NCBI GenBank assembly: GCA_963169225.1 | Contig: CAUJDH010000043.1 | Coordinates: 1 to 39,505 of the forward strand | Direction: 5' to 3' | From: Actinomycetota bacterium | GTDB taxonomy: Bacteria > Actinomycetota > Actinomycetes > S36-B12 > UBA10799 | DNA length: 39,505 nucleotides | Shown: positions 21,026-31,085 of the stretch, piece by piece | Numbering within the stretch: the first letter of the stretch is position 1 | Layout of the letters: each line of letters starts with the position of its first letter | Notes under the pieces: model-generated | What the model saw: only the letters and a program-made list of their open reading frames with translations | Told to the model about the DNA's origin: nothing | Database searches by the model: none | Made by a program: the position numbers and the translations under genes

Positions 21026-21687
21026 GATCGTGCTCCTGCCACAGAGTCGTTGTTGTCATAAGGTTTCATGATCAACGGCAATGGATCGATACCTACGAGC
21101 TCAGTAGGCGGCCCACCCGCGATGAGCGCCTCGGCAGCCTTTCGCTGCACTGTCGTAATCTCGGGCATCGCATTGACTAGTGCTCGCACAACATAAACCT
21201 GCGGGGACTCAAAACGCTCCAGCGCTGAGATCAACACCTCCAGTCCCTGTCGATGTTCGTCAAGGAGTCCTTCTGCCGCAATAGCTGCATCACCACCATG
21301 TGCAGCCGCCTCCAACAACATGGGCAAGAAGTCGGGCAGTTCCCCCGAATCCATATCAAAACCGAGGATCTTATAAGTCTCTTGGAAGCGCCATAACGCT
21401 GCACCGCGTCGTCTAGTGTCACCATTGAGGTAGTAGCTCAAATACAGGCATGCACGTCGACGCACATCGAAAGTCCGCACATACTCAGCTTGCAAATCAA
21501 GCAATTCCCGACCTTCGGTTGCTGCAAAGAACTTGGCGAACTCACTCGATAGCTCCGGAGGTAGCTGGTTACTAGCCTCAACCAATTGGTCACGCTCAGC
21601 CTCAAACTGCTCGTCCGGGTATGCAAGCAGCCTGGAGCACAGAACGTTCAGCAACGCTCGCTTCTCTGCTGACAGGGCGGCCGTCAT
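21022..21687 (-). CDS. narJ: Nitrate reductase molybdenum cofactor assembly chaperone NarJ
   Basis: RALLNVLCSRLLAYPDEQF...AEYVRTFDVRRRACLYLSYYLNGDTRRRGAAL; operon order H-J-I. Confidence 0.95.
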   Translation of the reverse strand: MTAALSAEKRALLNVLCSRLLAYPDEQFEAERDQLVEASNQLPPELSSEFAKFFAATEGRELLDLQAEYVRTFDVRRRACLYLSYYLNGDTRRRGAALWRFQETYKILGFDMDSGELPDFLPMLLEAAAHGGDAAIAAEGLLDEHRQGLEVLISALERFESPQVYVVRALVNAMPEITTVQRKAAEALIAGGPPTELVGIDPLPLIMKPYDNNDSVAGARS

Positions 21688-23255
21688 TGCTTGTAGTCCA
21701 AGTCTTCGTAGGACTCAGCTTCGAGCCGCTGCTTGGTGAGGTGGAAACTCTCGATAGTCACGGGGATCGGTGCGTCCCCCTGCACTCCTCGGTCACCTGG
21801 CTCCGAATCGAAACTGACCGAACAGCCAGGTAGTTCGTCCAATAGCGAGTTCGCCGCAGCTTCATAAGCCGGTGGGATCACATAGCGGTCCTCGTATTTG
21901 GCGATGGCCAGCAATCTGTGCATCGATTCGATCTCTGCCACCGTCATGTCGACGGCTTCTGCGATGGACTCATCTACCGGCTGACCCAAATTGACGTTGC
22001 GCATATGAGCACGCATCGCGGCCAGCTTGCGTAATACATCGTTTACCGGCTCAACATCACCAGCAGTAAACAGCTCGGCCAAATATTCGATCGGGATGCG
22101 CATGGCTTCAATAGCGCCAAACAGGTTGCCAATATCCTCACCATCATGGCCGGTTTCAGTCAGCGCATCGACCACTGGAGAAAGCGGCGGGATGTACCAG
22201 ACCATCGGCATGGTTCGGTACTCCGGATGCAATGGCAGTGCCACGTTGTATTTGCAAGCCAACTCGTATACCGGTGAATTTTTGGCGGCCTCCAACCAAT
22301 CAGGAGCTATGCCATCGGCCAGTGCCTGACGTTGCACTTCAGGGTCGTGTGGATCCAGCAAGATCGACTTCTGCGCATTCATCAGATCGTGTTCGTTCTC
22401 GACAGTCGCAGCCTCAGCGACACGGTCCGCGTCGTAGAGAAACAAGCCCAAGTAGCGCAGGCGACCCACACAAGTCTCGGAACACACTGTGGGCTGACCG
22501 ACCTCAAGACGTGGATAACACATGGTGCACTTCTCGGCTTTGCCCGTCGTGTGGTTGAAGTAGACCTTCTTGTAGGGACAGCCGGACACACACATGCGCC
22601 AACCTCGGCATTGGTCTTGGTCAACTAAAACGATGCCGTCTTCAGCCCGCTTGTACATGGCACCTGAAGGACATGAAGCAACACAAGCCGGGTTAAGGCA
22701 GTGTTCGCAGATTCGCGGCAAGTAGAACATGAACGATTCTTCGAACTCGAACTTGACCTTGTCGCCGATCTTCTGCACGATCGGATCCTCGTGACCGGTC
22801 TCAGTCGTACCACCAAGGTCATCGTCCCAGTTGGCGGACCATTGAATTGACATGTCCTTACCGGTCACCAACGACTTGGGCCTGGCAACCGGGAAATCAT
22901 CCGAACCAGCCGGCGCACTCACCAAGCTGTCGTAGTCGTAGGTCCAAGGTTCGTAGTAATCCTCCATGTCCGGAAGATTGGGATTCGCGAAGATCGATAG
23001 TAACTTCTTGGCGCGCCCACCTGCCTTGAGACGCAGCCGTCCACGGCGGTCCAGCTTCCAACCGCCCTTCCACTTCTCTTGATCTTCATAGCGACGAGGG
23101 AAACCCAGACCCGGCCTGGTCTCTACGTTGTTGAACCACACATACTCAACACCGGTTCGGTTGGTCCAAGTTTGCTTACACGTCACCGAACATGTGTGAC
23201 ACCCGATGCATTTGTCGAGGTTCATCACCATGCCCATTTGTGCCATGACTCTCAT
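21684..23255 (-). CDS. narH: Respiratory nitrate reductase beta subunit NarH
   Basis: LDKCIGCHTCSVTCKQTWTNR; CEHCLNPACVASCPSGAMYKR; DQDQCRGWRMCVSGCPYKKVYFNH; CTMCYPRLEVGQPTVCSETC. Confidence 0.98.
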   Translation of the reverse strand: MRVMAQMGMVMNLDKCIGCHTCSVTCKQTWTNRTGVEYVWFNNVETRPGLGFPRRYEDQEKWKGGWKLDRRGRLRLKAGGRAKKLLSIFANPNLPDMEDYYEPWTYDYDSLVSAPAGSDDFPVARPKSLVTGKDMSIQWSANWDDDLGGTTETGHEDPIVQKIGDKVKFEFEESFMFYLPRICEHCLNPACVASCPSGAMYKRAEDGIVLVDQDQCRGWRMCVSGCPYKKVYFNHTTGKAEKCTMCYPRLEVGQPTVCSETCVGRLRYLGLFLYDADRVAEAATVENEHDLMNAQKSILLDPHDPEVQRQALADGIAPDWLEAAKNSPVYELACKYNVALPLHPEYRTMPMVWYIPPLSPVVDALTETGHDGEDIGNLFGAIEAMRIPIEYLAELFTAGDVEPVNDVLRKLAAMRAHMRNVNLGQPVDESIAEAVDMTVAEIESMHRLLAIAKYEDRYVIPPAYEAAANSLLDELPGCSVSFDSEPGDRGVQGDAPIPVTIESFHLTKQRLEAESYEDLDYKQ

Positions 23256-26200
23256 TAGAATTCAACCTCCTGCGAACGACGGCGAATAACTGTGATCTCG
23301 TCCCGTTGGTTACCCGTCGGACCGATGTAGTTGAACGCATAGGACAGCTGCGCGTAGCCACCGATGAAGTGCGAAGGCTTCATCAAGACTCGAGTCAACG
23401 AATTGTGAATGCCACCGCGCTTGCCACTCTTCTCAGCCTTAGGAACGTTGATCAAGCGATCCTTCGCGTGATACATGTACACGGTTCCCTCAGGCATACG
23501 GTGCGAGACGATTGCACGCGCAACCACTACACCGTTGCGGTTGCTTGACTCGATCCAATCGTTGTCTTTGATACCTGCCTTGGCGGCGTCTTCTTTGGAC
23601 ATCCAAATCTCAGGGCCACCGCGACTAAGCGCAAGCATGAACAAGTTGTCCTGATACTCAGAGTGGATCGACCACTTTGAGTGTGGTGTCAGGTAGCGCA
23701 CGGTCACCTCGACGTTGTCACTCTCGCCTGTTCCTGGGGAACCGAAGATGCGACGCATCTGCAGTGGCGGACGGTAGGCCGGCAAGTTCTCACCGAGCTC
23801 GGCCATCCAATCATGATCGAGAAAGTAGTGCTGGCGACCGGTCAGAGTGTGCCAAGGCTTGAGCCGCTCGACGTTAATGGTGAACGGTGAGTACCGCCTG
23901 CCACCGTGTTCACTGCCAGACCATTCGTGCGAGGTGATCACCGGTTGCGGCCTGGACTGAGTATCAGCAAACCGAATCTGCTTGCCCTCATGATCTCGCG
24001 CCAAATCAGCGAGCTCGTGACCTGTGCGCTTCTCCAGGAACTCGAATCCCTCGACCGCCACGCGCCCGTTCGTCGTACCGGACAGCGCCAAGATCGTCTC
24101 GCAGGCTTGTTCGGCAGTCATCAGGAGTGGGCGGCCGTCAGCCACACCGCCTTGAACTGTGCCGTTGATGTCCTTGAGTCGTTCGACCTCTTGAACCGGT
24201 TTGACCGTGATGCCCTTAACTTGCGTACCGAGCTTCTCAACGTTGGGACCGAGTGCCGTGAGCTTGGCCGCGACTGCTCCATAGTCACGCTCAACAACCA
24301 CCATGTTCGGCATAGTGACGCCTGGCTTCGGCTCACACTCGCCTTCCTTCCAGTCCAGTGCAACCCCGCCAGGCTGAGCTGTTTCGCCAGGAGTGTCATG
24401 CTGCAGTGGTACAGCAACCAGATCTTTACGCACTCCAAGGTGATGCTTGGCGTGACGACTAAACACCTTGGCCAGTTCGACAAAAGTGTCGTAGTCAGAC
24501 TTGGTCTCCCACGGCGGCTTGATAGCCGGGGTGAAAGCATGAATAAACGGGTGCATATCCGTCGTTGATAGGTCTTCCTTCTCGTACCAAGTAGCTGCCG
24601 GCAGCAGCACATCCGAGAAGATTCCCGTCGAGGTCATCCGGAAGTCAAGCGAAACCAATAAGTCCAGCTTGCCGATCGGTGCATCGTCGCGCCATTTGAT
24701 CGTCTTAGAGCGAAGCTCTGGAGGAGTCTCGTCGGCGGCCAATTGATTGTTGGTCCCCAGCAGATGCTTGAGGAAGTACTCGTTGCCCTTGCTGGAAGAT
24801 CCGAGCAGATTCGCGCGCCAAACGGTCAATACTCGTGGCCAGTTCTCTTCTGCATCTGGATCGTCGATAGCAAACTCAAGCTCGCCACTCTTGAGTTGAT
24901 CAACGACATATGCTGGCACTTCTTGACCGGCGGCTTCCGCTTGATCACAAATATCTAACGGGTTCCGGTTGAATTGCGGGTAGCTCGGTGTCCATCCCAT
25001 GCGCACGGCCTTTGCCAAGCAATCACCAATGGACATGTCCTTGAACAAACCCTGCCCAAGTGGACTGGCAAGCTCGTCAGCTGACAGATTGTCGTAACGG
25101 AACTGGTCAGTATGCGTGTACCAGTAGGAGGTTCCCGCCATTTGGCGTGGTGGCCTCGCCCAGTCGGCGGCACCAGCTAGCTGGCCCCAACCGGTTACCG
25201 GACGACACTTTTCTTGACCCACGTAGTGCGCCCAACCACCACCGTTGACACCTTGGCATCCAGTCAAGGTGACGAGCGCGATGATCGCTCGGTAAGTCTC
25301 ATCCGAGTGGAACCAGTGGTTGGTACCGGCTCCCAAAGTGATCATGGATCGCCCACCGGACTTCTCGGCATTGTCGGCAAACTCACGGGCTACTTTGATG
25401 ATCGACTTGGCCGGGACAGAAGTGATTTCCTCTTGCCAAGCTGGTGTATATGGCTGACTAACATCCTCGTACGACTCGGGCCAATCACCGGGCAGACCGT
25501 CGCGTTTGACGCCATAAGTTGCGAGTAAAAGGTCGTACACGGTGGTGACCAGTTTGCCCGCGACCTCGGTGACAGGGACACCGCGTCGCATAGTGCTGCC
25601 ACCCTCGTTCTCACCGTCATTGATATCGAAACGAGGCATGTTGATCAATGCTGTGGCGTCACCTTTGATCCCCAATTGCGGATCGATTTCACCCAAATCG
25701 AGGTTCCATTTGCCAACTCCGCTGTCAGTGAAGCGGAAGCCCAGCGAACCGTTAGGAACCGCAGGTTGGCCAGTCGTTTCATCCAAGACAACGGTCTTGA
25801 ATTTGGAGCCTTCGGAGTCATCGCCGAGGTCGGCGGCAGTGACGAACTTGTCCGGAACAAACATCCCCGGTTCAGTCTCGCGCAATGTAACGAGGTTTGG
25901 TAAATCCGAGTACTGCTTCGAGTATTCGACAAAACGAGGAACCTGACGGTCGAGGTAGAACTCCTTGAGAATCACATGACCCATCGCCATTGCCATAGCG
26001 CCGTCGGTACCAGGTGCTGCTGGTAACCACGTGTCAGCGAACTTGGTGTTGTCGGCATAGTCCGGGCTGACAACGACAATCTTGGAACCGTTATAACGTG
26101 ACTCTGTCATGAAGTGCGCGTCAGGCGTACGTGTCATGGGGATGTTCGACCCCCACATGATCATGTAGCTCGAGTTCCACCAGTCAGCGCTCTCGGGAAC

Positions 26201-26959
26201 ATCCGTCTGGTCGCCCCAGATCTGCGGCGAAGCTACGGGGAGATCGGCGTACCAGTCATAGAACGAGATCATGGAGCCGCCGAGCAGACTCGTGTACCGC
26301 GCTCCAATGGCATGCGAAGCAATAGACATTGCCGGGATAGGAGAAAAACCACCGATACGATCCGGGCCGTATTTTTTGATGGCGTTAACCTGTGCGGCCG
26401 CCACGATTTCAAGTGACTCTTCCCACGAAGTTCGTACTAGACCACCGAGACCACGGACGGATTGGTAGTGCCGACGCTTCTGTGGGTCCTCAGAGATCTC
26501 AGCAAATGCGAGTACTGGGTCACCCAACCTTGCTTTGGCCTCGCGGTACATAGCAAGGAGCTCACTACGGGCGTAGGGGTACCGCACTCGAGTCGGCGAG
26601 TAGGTGTACCAACTGAATGAAGCACCACGTGGACATCCACGTGGTTCGTATTCGGGCGAATCCGGACCGACAGACGGGTAGTCAGTCTCTTGGGTCTCCC
26701 AGGTGATGATTCCATCTTTGACATACACCTTCCAAGAACACGAACCCGTACAGTTCACGCCGTGGGTGGAGCGCACTACTTTGTCGTGACTCCAACGCTC
26801 ACGATAGAAGTTGTCGGCCTGTCGCCCACCATGTTTGTAGATATAACGGGTGTCGCCACTCACCTCTTGACGACTAACAAACTTGCGAGTCTTGAGCAAC
26901 GCCTCGGTGAGGCTACCGTCTACCTCGCCTGTTCCGCGATCTGCAGTGGTTTGGCTCAT
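23255..26959 (-). CDS. narG: Respiratory nitrate reductase alpha subunit NarG
   Basis: 1234 aa; THGVNCTGSCSWKVYVKDGIITWETQETDYPSVGPDSPEYEPRGCPRGASFSWYTYSPTRVRYPY. Confidence 0.99.
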   Translation of the reverse strand: MSQTTADRGTGEVDGSLTEALLKTRKFVSRQEVSGDTRYIYKHGGRQADNFYRERWSHDKVVRSTHGVNCTGSCSWKVYVKDGIITWETQETDYPSVGPDSPEYEPRGCPRGASFSWYTYSPTRVRYPYARSELLAMYREAKARLGDPVLAFAEISEDPQKRRHYQSVRGLGGLVRTSWEESLEIVAAAQVNAIKKYGPDRIGGFSPIPAMSIASHAIGARYTSLLGGSMISFYDWYADLPVASPQIWGDQTDVPESADWWNSSYMIMWGSNIPMTRTPDAHFMTESRYNGSKIVVVSPDYADNTKFADTWLPAAPGTDGAMAMAMGHVILKEFYLDRQVPRFVEYSKQYSDLPNLVTLRETEPGMFVPDKFVTAADLGDDSEGSKFKTVVLDETTGQPAVPNGSLGFRFTDSGVGKWNLDLGEIDPQLGIKGDATALINMPRFDINDGENEGGSTMRRGVPVTEVAGKLVTTVYDLLLATYGVKRDGLPGDWPESYEDVSQPYTPAWQEEITSVPAKSIIKVAREFADNAEKSGGRSMITLGAGTNHWFHSDETYRAIIALVTLTGCQGVNGGGWAHYVGQEKCRPVTGWGQLAGAADWARPPRQMAGTSYWYTHTDQFRYDNLSADELASPLGQGLFKDMSIGDCLAKAVRMGWTPSYPQFNRNPLDICDQAEAAGQEVPAYVVDQLKSGELEFAIDDPDAEENWPRVLTVWRANLLGSSSKGNEYFLKHLLGTNNQLAADETPPELRSKTIKWRDDAPIGKLDLLVSLDFRMTSTGIFSDVLLPAATWYEKEDLSTTDMHPFIHAFTPAIKPPWETKSDYDTFVELAKVFSRHAKHHLGVRKDLVAVPLQHDTPGETAQPGGVALDWKEGECEPKPGVTMPNMVVVERDYGAVAAKLTALGPNVEKLGTQVKGITVKPVQEVERLKDINGTVQGGVADGRPLLMTAEQACETILALSGTTNGRVAVEGFEFLEKRTGHELADLARDHEGKQIRFADTQSRPQPVITSHEWSGSEHGGRRYSPFTINVERLKPWHTLTGRQHYFLDHDWMAELGENLPAYRPPLQMRRIFGSPGTGESDNVEVTVRYLTPHSKWSIHSEYQDNLFMLALSRGGPEIWMSKEDAAKAGIKDNDWIESSNRNGVVVARAIVSHRMPEGTVYMYHAKDRLINVPKAEKSGKRGGIHNSLTRVLMKPSHFIGGYAQLSYAFNYIGPTGNQRDEITVIRRRSQEVEF

Positions 26960-28191
26960 GCTTTCACCGCCTCCCCGGTTGTAGCTACGTACACGGATCG
27001 AATCTTGGTCAGAAGGAACAGCAACACAAGACCTGCCACTATGGCCAACAAAACAAAACCGATCGAATAGCTACCGGTTGCACCGTAGATCGCGCCCATC
27101 AGCAACGGTGGCACGAATCCACCTAGGCCGCCGGCTGCACCAACCACACCAGTTACCGAACCCACCATCTCGGCAGGGGCAACTTTGGCAACGAGCGCGA
27201 AGGTAGCTCCAGATCCGGCGCCAAGTGCAGCTGCCATCACCAAGAAGCAGATAGTCGACAGTGGCATAAGCGGAGGAATGGTGGCTTGACCGAGAGCGCC
27301 TGCAACCACCGCGATAAGACAGGCAGTAAGCACCACGATAGGACCGAGCTTGTCAGATAGGAATCCGCCGACAGGTCTCATGATCACCGCGAGGATGACG
27401 AACCCGGCCATACGGTTTGCCGCATCTGCAGCGGTCAAAGAGTAGTCCGTCTGCAAATAAGTCGGAAGGTAAACCGAAAAGGCCACATAACCACCGAACA
27501 AAGTTGCGTACAGCGCGCAGGCTTGCCAAGTGGTGCCGAGCTTAACTGTTTTGCCAAGCCTTTCGCCCAGTGTCGAGGTTGGGGCGACTCGACCCGGAGC
27601 ATCACGCAGCAGCAGCCATGCGACTACAGCATAAATAGCTAATGCGATGGCACAGATGATGAATGGGAAAGCGCTGCCACCTGCCTTCACTAGATGGACG
27701 GTCGTCAACGCTGAGATTGCGGTACCGCCCATACCCACACCGAAGATGCCGATCGCCGTGCCACGCTTTTCCGGCGGATACCAGTTGTTGACGTAGGGAA
27801 CACCGACTGCGAAAACGGTGCCACCGATGCCCAAGAAAAAGCCACCTATGATCAAAGATGCGTAGGAGTCTTGACCAAGAAACCCGAGGAACAAAACGGG
27901 GATTATGGTGAGCACGGAGACCACCGGGAACATAATTCGGCCACCGTACTTGTCGGTGAGTGCACCGACCGGAATACGCCCTAGCGAACCGACGATCACT
28001 GGCACTGCTACGAAGGCCGATACCTGGAACGCGGAGAGACTAAGCTTCTCGGCAAATTGAGAACCCAGTGGACTCAAAAGCGCCCAGGCCCAGAAGTTGA
28101 CCGCAAAACCAATGGTGGCCAAAGTCAACATCAGGGCAGGACTGCCACCTTTAGCGCTCTTCTGCTCTGTCACTGAATTCGCTGAAGCCAT
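26956..28191 (-). CDS. narK: Nitrate/nitrite MFS transporter NarK
   Basis: 12-TM MFS; LATIGFAVNFWAWALLSPLG; GGTVFAVGVPYVNNWYPPEKRGTAIGIFGVGMGGTAISAL; ATGA overlap with narG. Confidence 0.95.
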   Translation of the reverse strand: MASANSVTEQKSAKGGSPALMLTLATIGFAVNFWAWALLSPLGSQFAEKLSLSAFQVSAFVAVPVIVGSLGRIPVGALTDKYGGRIMFPVVSVLTIIPVLFLGFLGQDSYASLIIGGFFLGIGGTVFAVGVPYVNNWYPPEKRGTAIGIFGVGMGGTAISALTTVHLVKAGGSAFPFIICAIALAIYAVVAWLLLRDAPGRVAPTSTLGERLGKTVKLGTTWQACALYATLFGGYVAFSVYLPTYLQTDYSLTAADAANRMAGFVILAVIMRPVGGFLSDKLGPIVVLTACLIAVVAGALGQATIPPLMPLSTICFLVMAAALGAGSGATFALVAKVAPAEMVGSVTGVVGAAGGLGGFVPPLLMGAIYGATGSYSIGFVLLAIVAGLVLLFLLTKIRSVYVATTGEAVKA

Positions 28192-28213
28192 CTCTGACTA
28201 CCTCTCCGTGGGT

Positions 28214-28255
28214 GGATGCTATTTGGGCGTGCATCCGATCACAGCTTCTAGCTGT
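28214..28255. promoter_or_regulatory. Palindromes in the narK/moaA divergent region: GGATGC-N11-GCATCC (28214-28236) and ACAGCT-TCT-AGCTGT (28241-28255)
   Basis: Two consecutive perfect inverted repeats in the 154-bp divergent promoter region. Confidence 0.45.
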
Positions 28256-28345
28256 AACCTAGTCGATTGCTATTCTGTTTTAGTACTGACATGTCCGTAA
28301 TAAACAAACCCTATCCTCTCAATCAATCAGGCGGGCGGTGAGACC

Positions 28346-29350
28346 ATGTCAATAGAAAGAAAACAGCTCGCTGACCACTACGGACGAGTAGCCACTGACC
28401 TACGTGTATCGGTCACGGACCGCTGCAATTTGCGCTGCACGTACTGCATGCCTGAGCAAGGACTCGACTGGCTGGCAAAAGATTCGATCCTGACCGATGA
28501 AGAGATCGTGCGCTTGATCGCTATCGGCGTTCGAGACCTTGGAGTTACGGATGTTCGTTTTACCGGAGGCGAACCTCTGATCCGCCCGAGCATCGTGAAG
28601 CTCGTAGAACAGGTGGCACAGCTCCCACAAGCCCCTCGGGTGGCTATGACGACCAACGGGATTGGCCTTGAGCTGGTGGCCCCAAGCCTGGCAGAAGCTG
28701 GCCTAAATCGCATCAATGTTTCACTAGACACGCTACGGGCTGACCGGTTCTCGGCACTCACCAAACGAGACCGACTCGCGGATGTACTCGCTGGCCTGGA
28801 GGCTGCTAAACAAGCGGGACTCAACCCCGTCAAAATCAACAGTGTGCTCATGCGCGGCATCAACGAAGATGAAGCTCCAGATTTGCTCCGGTTCGCGATC
28901 GCTAATGATTATCAATTGCGGTTTATCGAACAGATGCCGCTGGATCCGATGCATCAATGGTCGCGCGAAAATATGGTGCCTGCCGACGAGATTCTTGATT
29001 CACTTCGCCAACATTTTGCGCTAACTCCAGCCGATGATGAGCGAGGAGCAGCTCCGGCGGAACTCTGGAATGTCGATGGCTCCAATCACTCAGTTGGAGT
29101 AATCGCGTCGGTCACCCAACCGTTCTGTGGGGCATGCGACAGAACACGTATTACCGCAGACGGCATGGTTCGCAACTGTCTGTTTGCCAGACGCGAAGGA
29201 GATCTCAAGACCCTCATGCGCGCAGGTGCGACTGACGACCAGATCGCTGAGGCTTGGCTCAACGAGATGAGCGCGAAGGCGCCTAGCCACGGAATCGATC
29301 AGCCAAATTTCTTACAGCCGCAACGACCGATGTCAGCTATCGGCGGCTAG
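28346..29350 (+). CDS. moaA: GTP 3',8-cyclase MoaA
   Basis: DLRVSVTDRCNLRCTYCMPEQGLDWL (radical SAM CxxxCxxC); DVRFTGGEPLIRP; QPFCGACDRTRITADGMVRNCLF. Confidence 0.98.
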   Translation: MSIERKQLADHYGRVATDLRVSVTDRCNLRCTYCMPEQGLDWLAKDSILTDEEIVRLIAIGVRDLGVTDVRFTGGEPLIRPSIVKLVEQVAQLPQAPRVAMTTNGIGLELVAPSLAEAGLNRINVSLDTLRADRFSALTKRDRLADVLAGLEAAKQAGLNPVKINSVLMRGINEDEAPDLLRFAIANDYQLRFIEQMPLDPMHQWSRENMVPADEILDSLRQHFALTPADDERGAAPAELWNVDGSNHSVGVIASVTQPFCGACDRTRITADGMVRNCLFARREGDLKTLMRAGATDDQIAEAWLNEMSAKAPSHGIDQPNFLQPQRPMSAIGG

Positions 29351-29357
29351 GTATTTT

Positions 29358-29606
29358 ATGAGTAACCAAAACTTCACTGCTCGCTACTTCGGTTCGGCAA
29401 GTGCGGCAGCGGTAAATCAAGAAACCCGCACCGAGACAACTGTCGCCGAATTCAAACGAGCTGCTGGATCGCACCACGGCCCCGAGTTGGTCAAAATTCT
29501 TGAGGTCGCCTCGATCTTGGTAAATGGTCAGGCCACCCAAAACGATGATCTTGTGATTCCGATAGGGGCAACAATCGACGTGTTACCACCTTTCGCCGGA
29601 GGCTAA
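29358..29606 (+). CDS. moaD: Molybdopterin synthase sulfur carrier subunit MoaD
   Basis: ThiS/MoaD-like; ILVNGQATQNDDLVIPIGATIDVLPPFAGG with C-terminal GG. Confidence 0.92.
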   Translation: MSNQNFTARYFGSASAAAVNQETRTETTVAEFKRAAGSHHGPELVKILEVASILVNGQATQNDDLVIPIGATIDVLPPFAGG

Positions 29607-29635
29607 CCTTCACGAGATGCGACAACTCGAAATGT

Positions 29636-30085
29636 TCAAGGGCTATTGACCCACTCAGAAGCACCGTCGGCAAAGTCTTGCTTCTTCCAAATAGGCAACT
29701 GCGCTTTGACCACCTCGACCAAATTGGCAATCATCTCGAACGCCACTCCTCTATGTGCTGATGAAACCGCAGCCACTAACGCAATATCCCCCACTTCTAG
29801 GTTGCCGATACGGTGACTGATCGCAATGCGACCAACACCTGGCGCCCGAGAGGCCGCCAAAGCAAGTTCGTGCAATACGTCATCAGCCGAAGGATGCGAG
29901 GAGTATTCGAGTCGATCAACCTTTCGTCCGCCATCGTGATTCCGCACCACGCCAAGGAACGTTGCCACTGCGCCGAACTCGCCGTCTGAAACGAATTCGA
30001 CGTGATCGTCCAACCCGATTGGCTTGTCAGACACATTGGTTCTGATCCGTTCCTGTTCTGGTTCAGTTGTGGCGTTCATGGTCAC
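29636..30085 (-). CDS. moaE: Molybdopterin synthase catalytic subunit MoaE
   Basis: GAVATFLGVVRNHDGGRKVDRLEYSSHPSA...; RIAISHRIGNLEVGDIALVAAVSSAHRGVAFEMIANLVEVVKAQLPIWKKQ. Confidence 0.95.
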   Translation of the reverse strand: MTMNATTEPEQERIRTNVSDKPIGLDDHVEFVSDGEFGAVATFLGVVRNHDGGRKVDRLEYSSHPSADDVLHELALAASRAPGVGRIAISHRIGNLEVGDIALVAAVSSAHRGVAFEMIANLVEVVKAQLPIWKKQDFADGASEWVNSP

Positions 30086-30608
30086 CTCCGCCTATTTGAT
30101 CAATAGCGTGAGGCAAAATCGAAGCCAACAATTGAACACTCTCAATCGCTGCCTTCTTCGAACCAGGAACATTGATGATCAAAGTGTTCTCGGCAATGCC
30201 AGCAATTCCGCGCGATAGCGCAGCATTCGGCACGGAATCCCAGACTTTCACCCGAAGAAAGTCGGCGATTCCGGGAACCTCGCGATCGACTACCTGAGCG
30301 GTGAATTCAGGGGTCTGATCTTGCGGCGTGAGTCCGGTGCCACCGCAGGTGATAACCACGTCGATTCCTTGAACTACCGCCTGTTTGAGTGTTGTTTTGA
30401 CTGATTCACCATCGGGGACAACCTGCACTTGATCAACAACGAATCCGACTCTCGCCAATTCCGCTGCTGCAGCTGGGCCAGCGGTGTCCTCATAAGTCCC
30501 CTCAGCAACGCGAGTAGAGACCGTTATCACTCGAGCTGTCCGACCATCAGCCGAAGCCTGACTCGCAAGCTTCGACGACTCAATACTCACGCTCGAGTCC
30601 TTTGCCAA
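30063..30608 (-). CDS. Molybdopterin adenylyltransferase MogA/MoaB family
   Basis: ARVITVSTRVAEGTYEDTAGPAAAAEL; VVITCGGTGLTPQDQTPE. Confidence 0.92.
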   Translation of the reverse strand: MAKDSSVSIESSKLASQASADGRTARVITVSTRVAEGTYEDTAGPAAAAELARVGFVVDQVQVVPDGESVKTTLKQAVVQGIDVVITCGGTGLTPQDQTPEFTAQVVDREVPGIADFLRVKVWDSVPNAALSRGIAGIAENTLIINVPGSKKAAIESVQLLASILPHAIDQIGGGDHERHN

Positions 30609-31027
30609 TCGCCGGTCTTACCGCCCTTTTTCTCGAGTACTCGAACATTTTCTATGGTGGCTTCGGGATCAGTGCCCTTGATCATGTCAATGACAGTAAG
30701 TCCAGCAGCGCAAACCGCGGTGAGCGCCTCCATCTCGACCCCTGTTCGATCAGCTGTCTTGACGGCCACGGCGATTTCTACTTTGTCGTCCTTGGTCCAT
30801 AGTTCGACTTTGACTCCGCCAATAGCAATCGGATGGCACAACGGGATGATGTCTGGGGTGTGCTTGACCGCCATGATCGCAGCGATTCGTGCAGCCGCCA
30901 AAACGTCACCTTTTGCGGTTTGGCCGGAGTCGATTTGTTCGATCACTTGGGCGGTAGTCAGTACTGAACCTTGCGCGATTGCACTTCGAGCGGACTTGTC
31001 TTTGCCAGTTACATCAACCATCTGCAT
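30587..31027 (-). CDS. moaC: Cyclic pyranopterin monophosphate synthase MoaC
   Basis: MVDVTGKDKSARSAIAQG; KHTPDIIPLCHPIAIGGV; DRTGVEMEALTAVCAAGLTVIDMIKGTD. Confidence 0.97.
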   Translation of the reverse strand: MQMVDVTGKDKSARSAIAQGSVLTTAQVIEQIDSGQTAKGDVLAAARIAAIMAVKHTPDIIPLCHPIAIGGVKVELWTKDDKVEIAVAVKTADRTGVEMEALTAVCAAGLTVIDMIKGTDPEATIENVRVLEKKGGKTGDWQRTRA

Positions 31028-31085
31028 GAGTTGATCCTAACCGGATTGCCACTCCCTGGCGATGCGTGCCGCCTACCCGATCACA

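Noticed and set aside
23906-24568. 220-aa plus-strand ORF inside narG
   Set aside because: Antisense to a conserved NarG coding region; no domain support.
28256-28345. Possible Moco riboswitch upstream of moaA
   Set aside because: The leader is short, and I could not identify the multi-stem Moco RNA architecture by eye; a cmsearch with the Rfam MOCO model would settle it.
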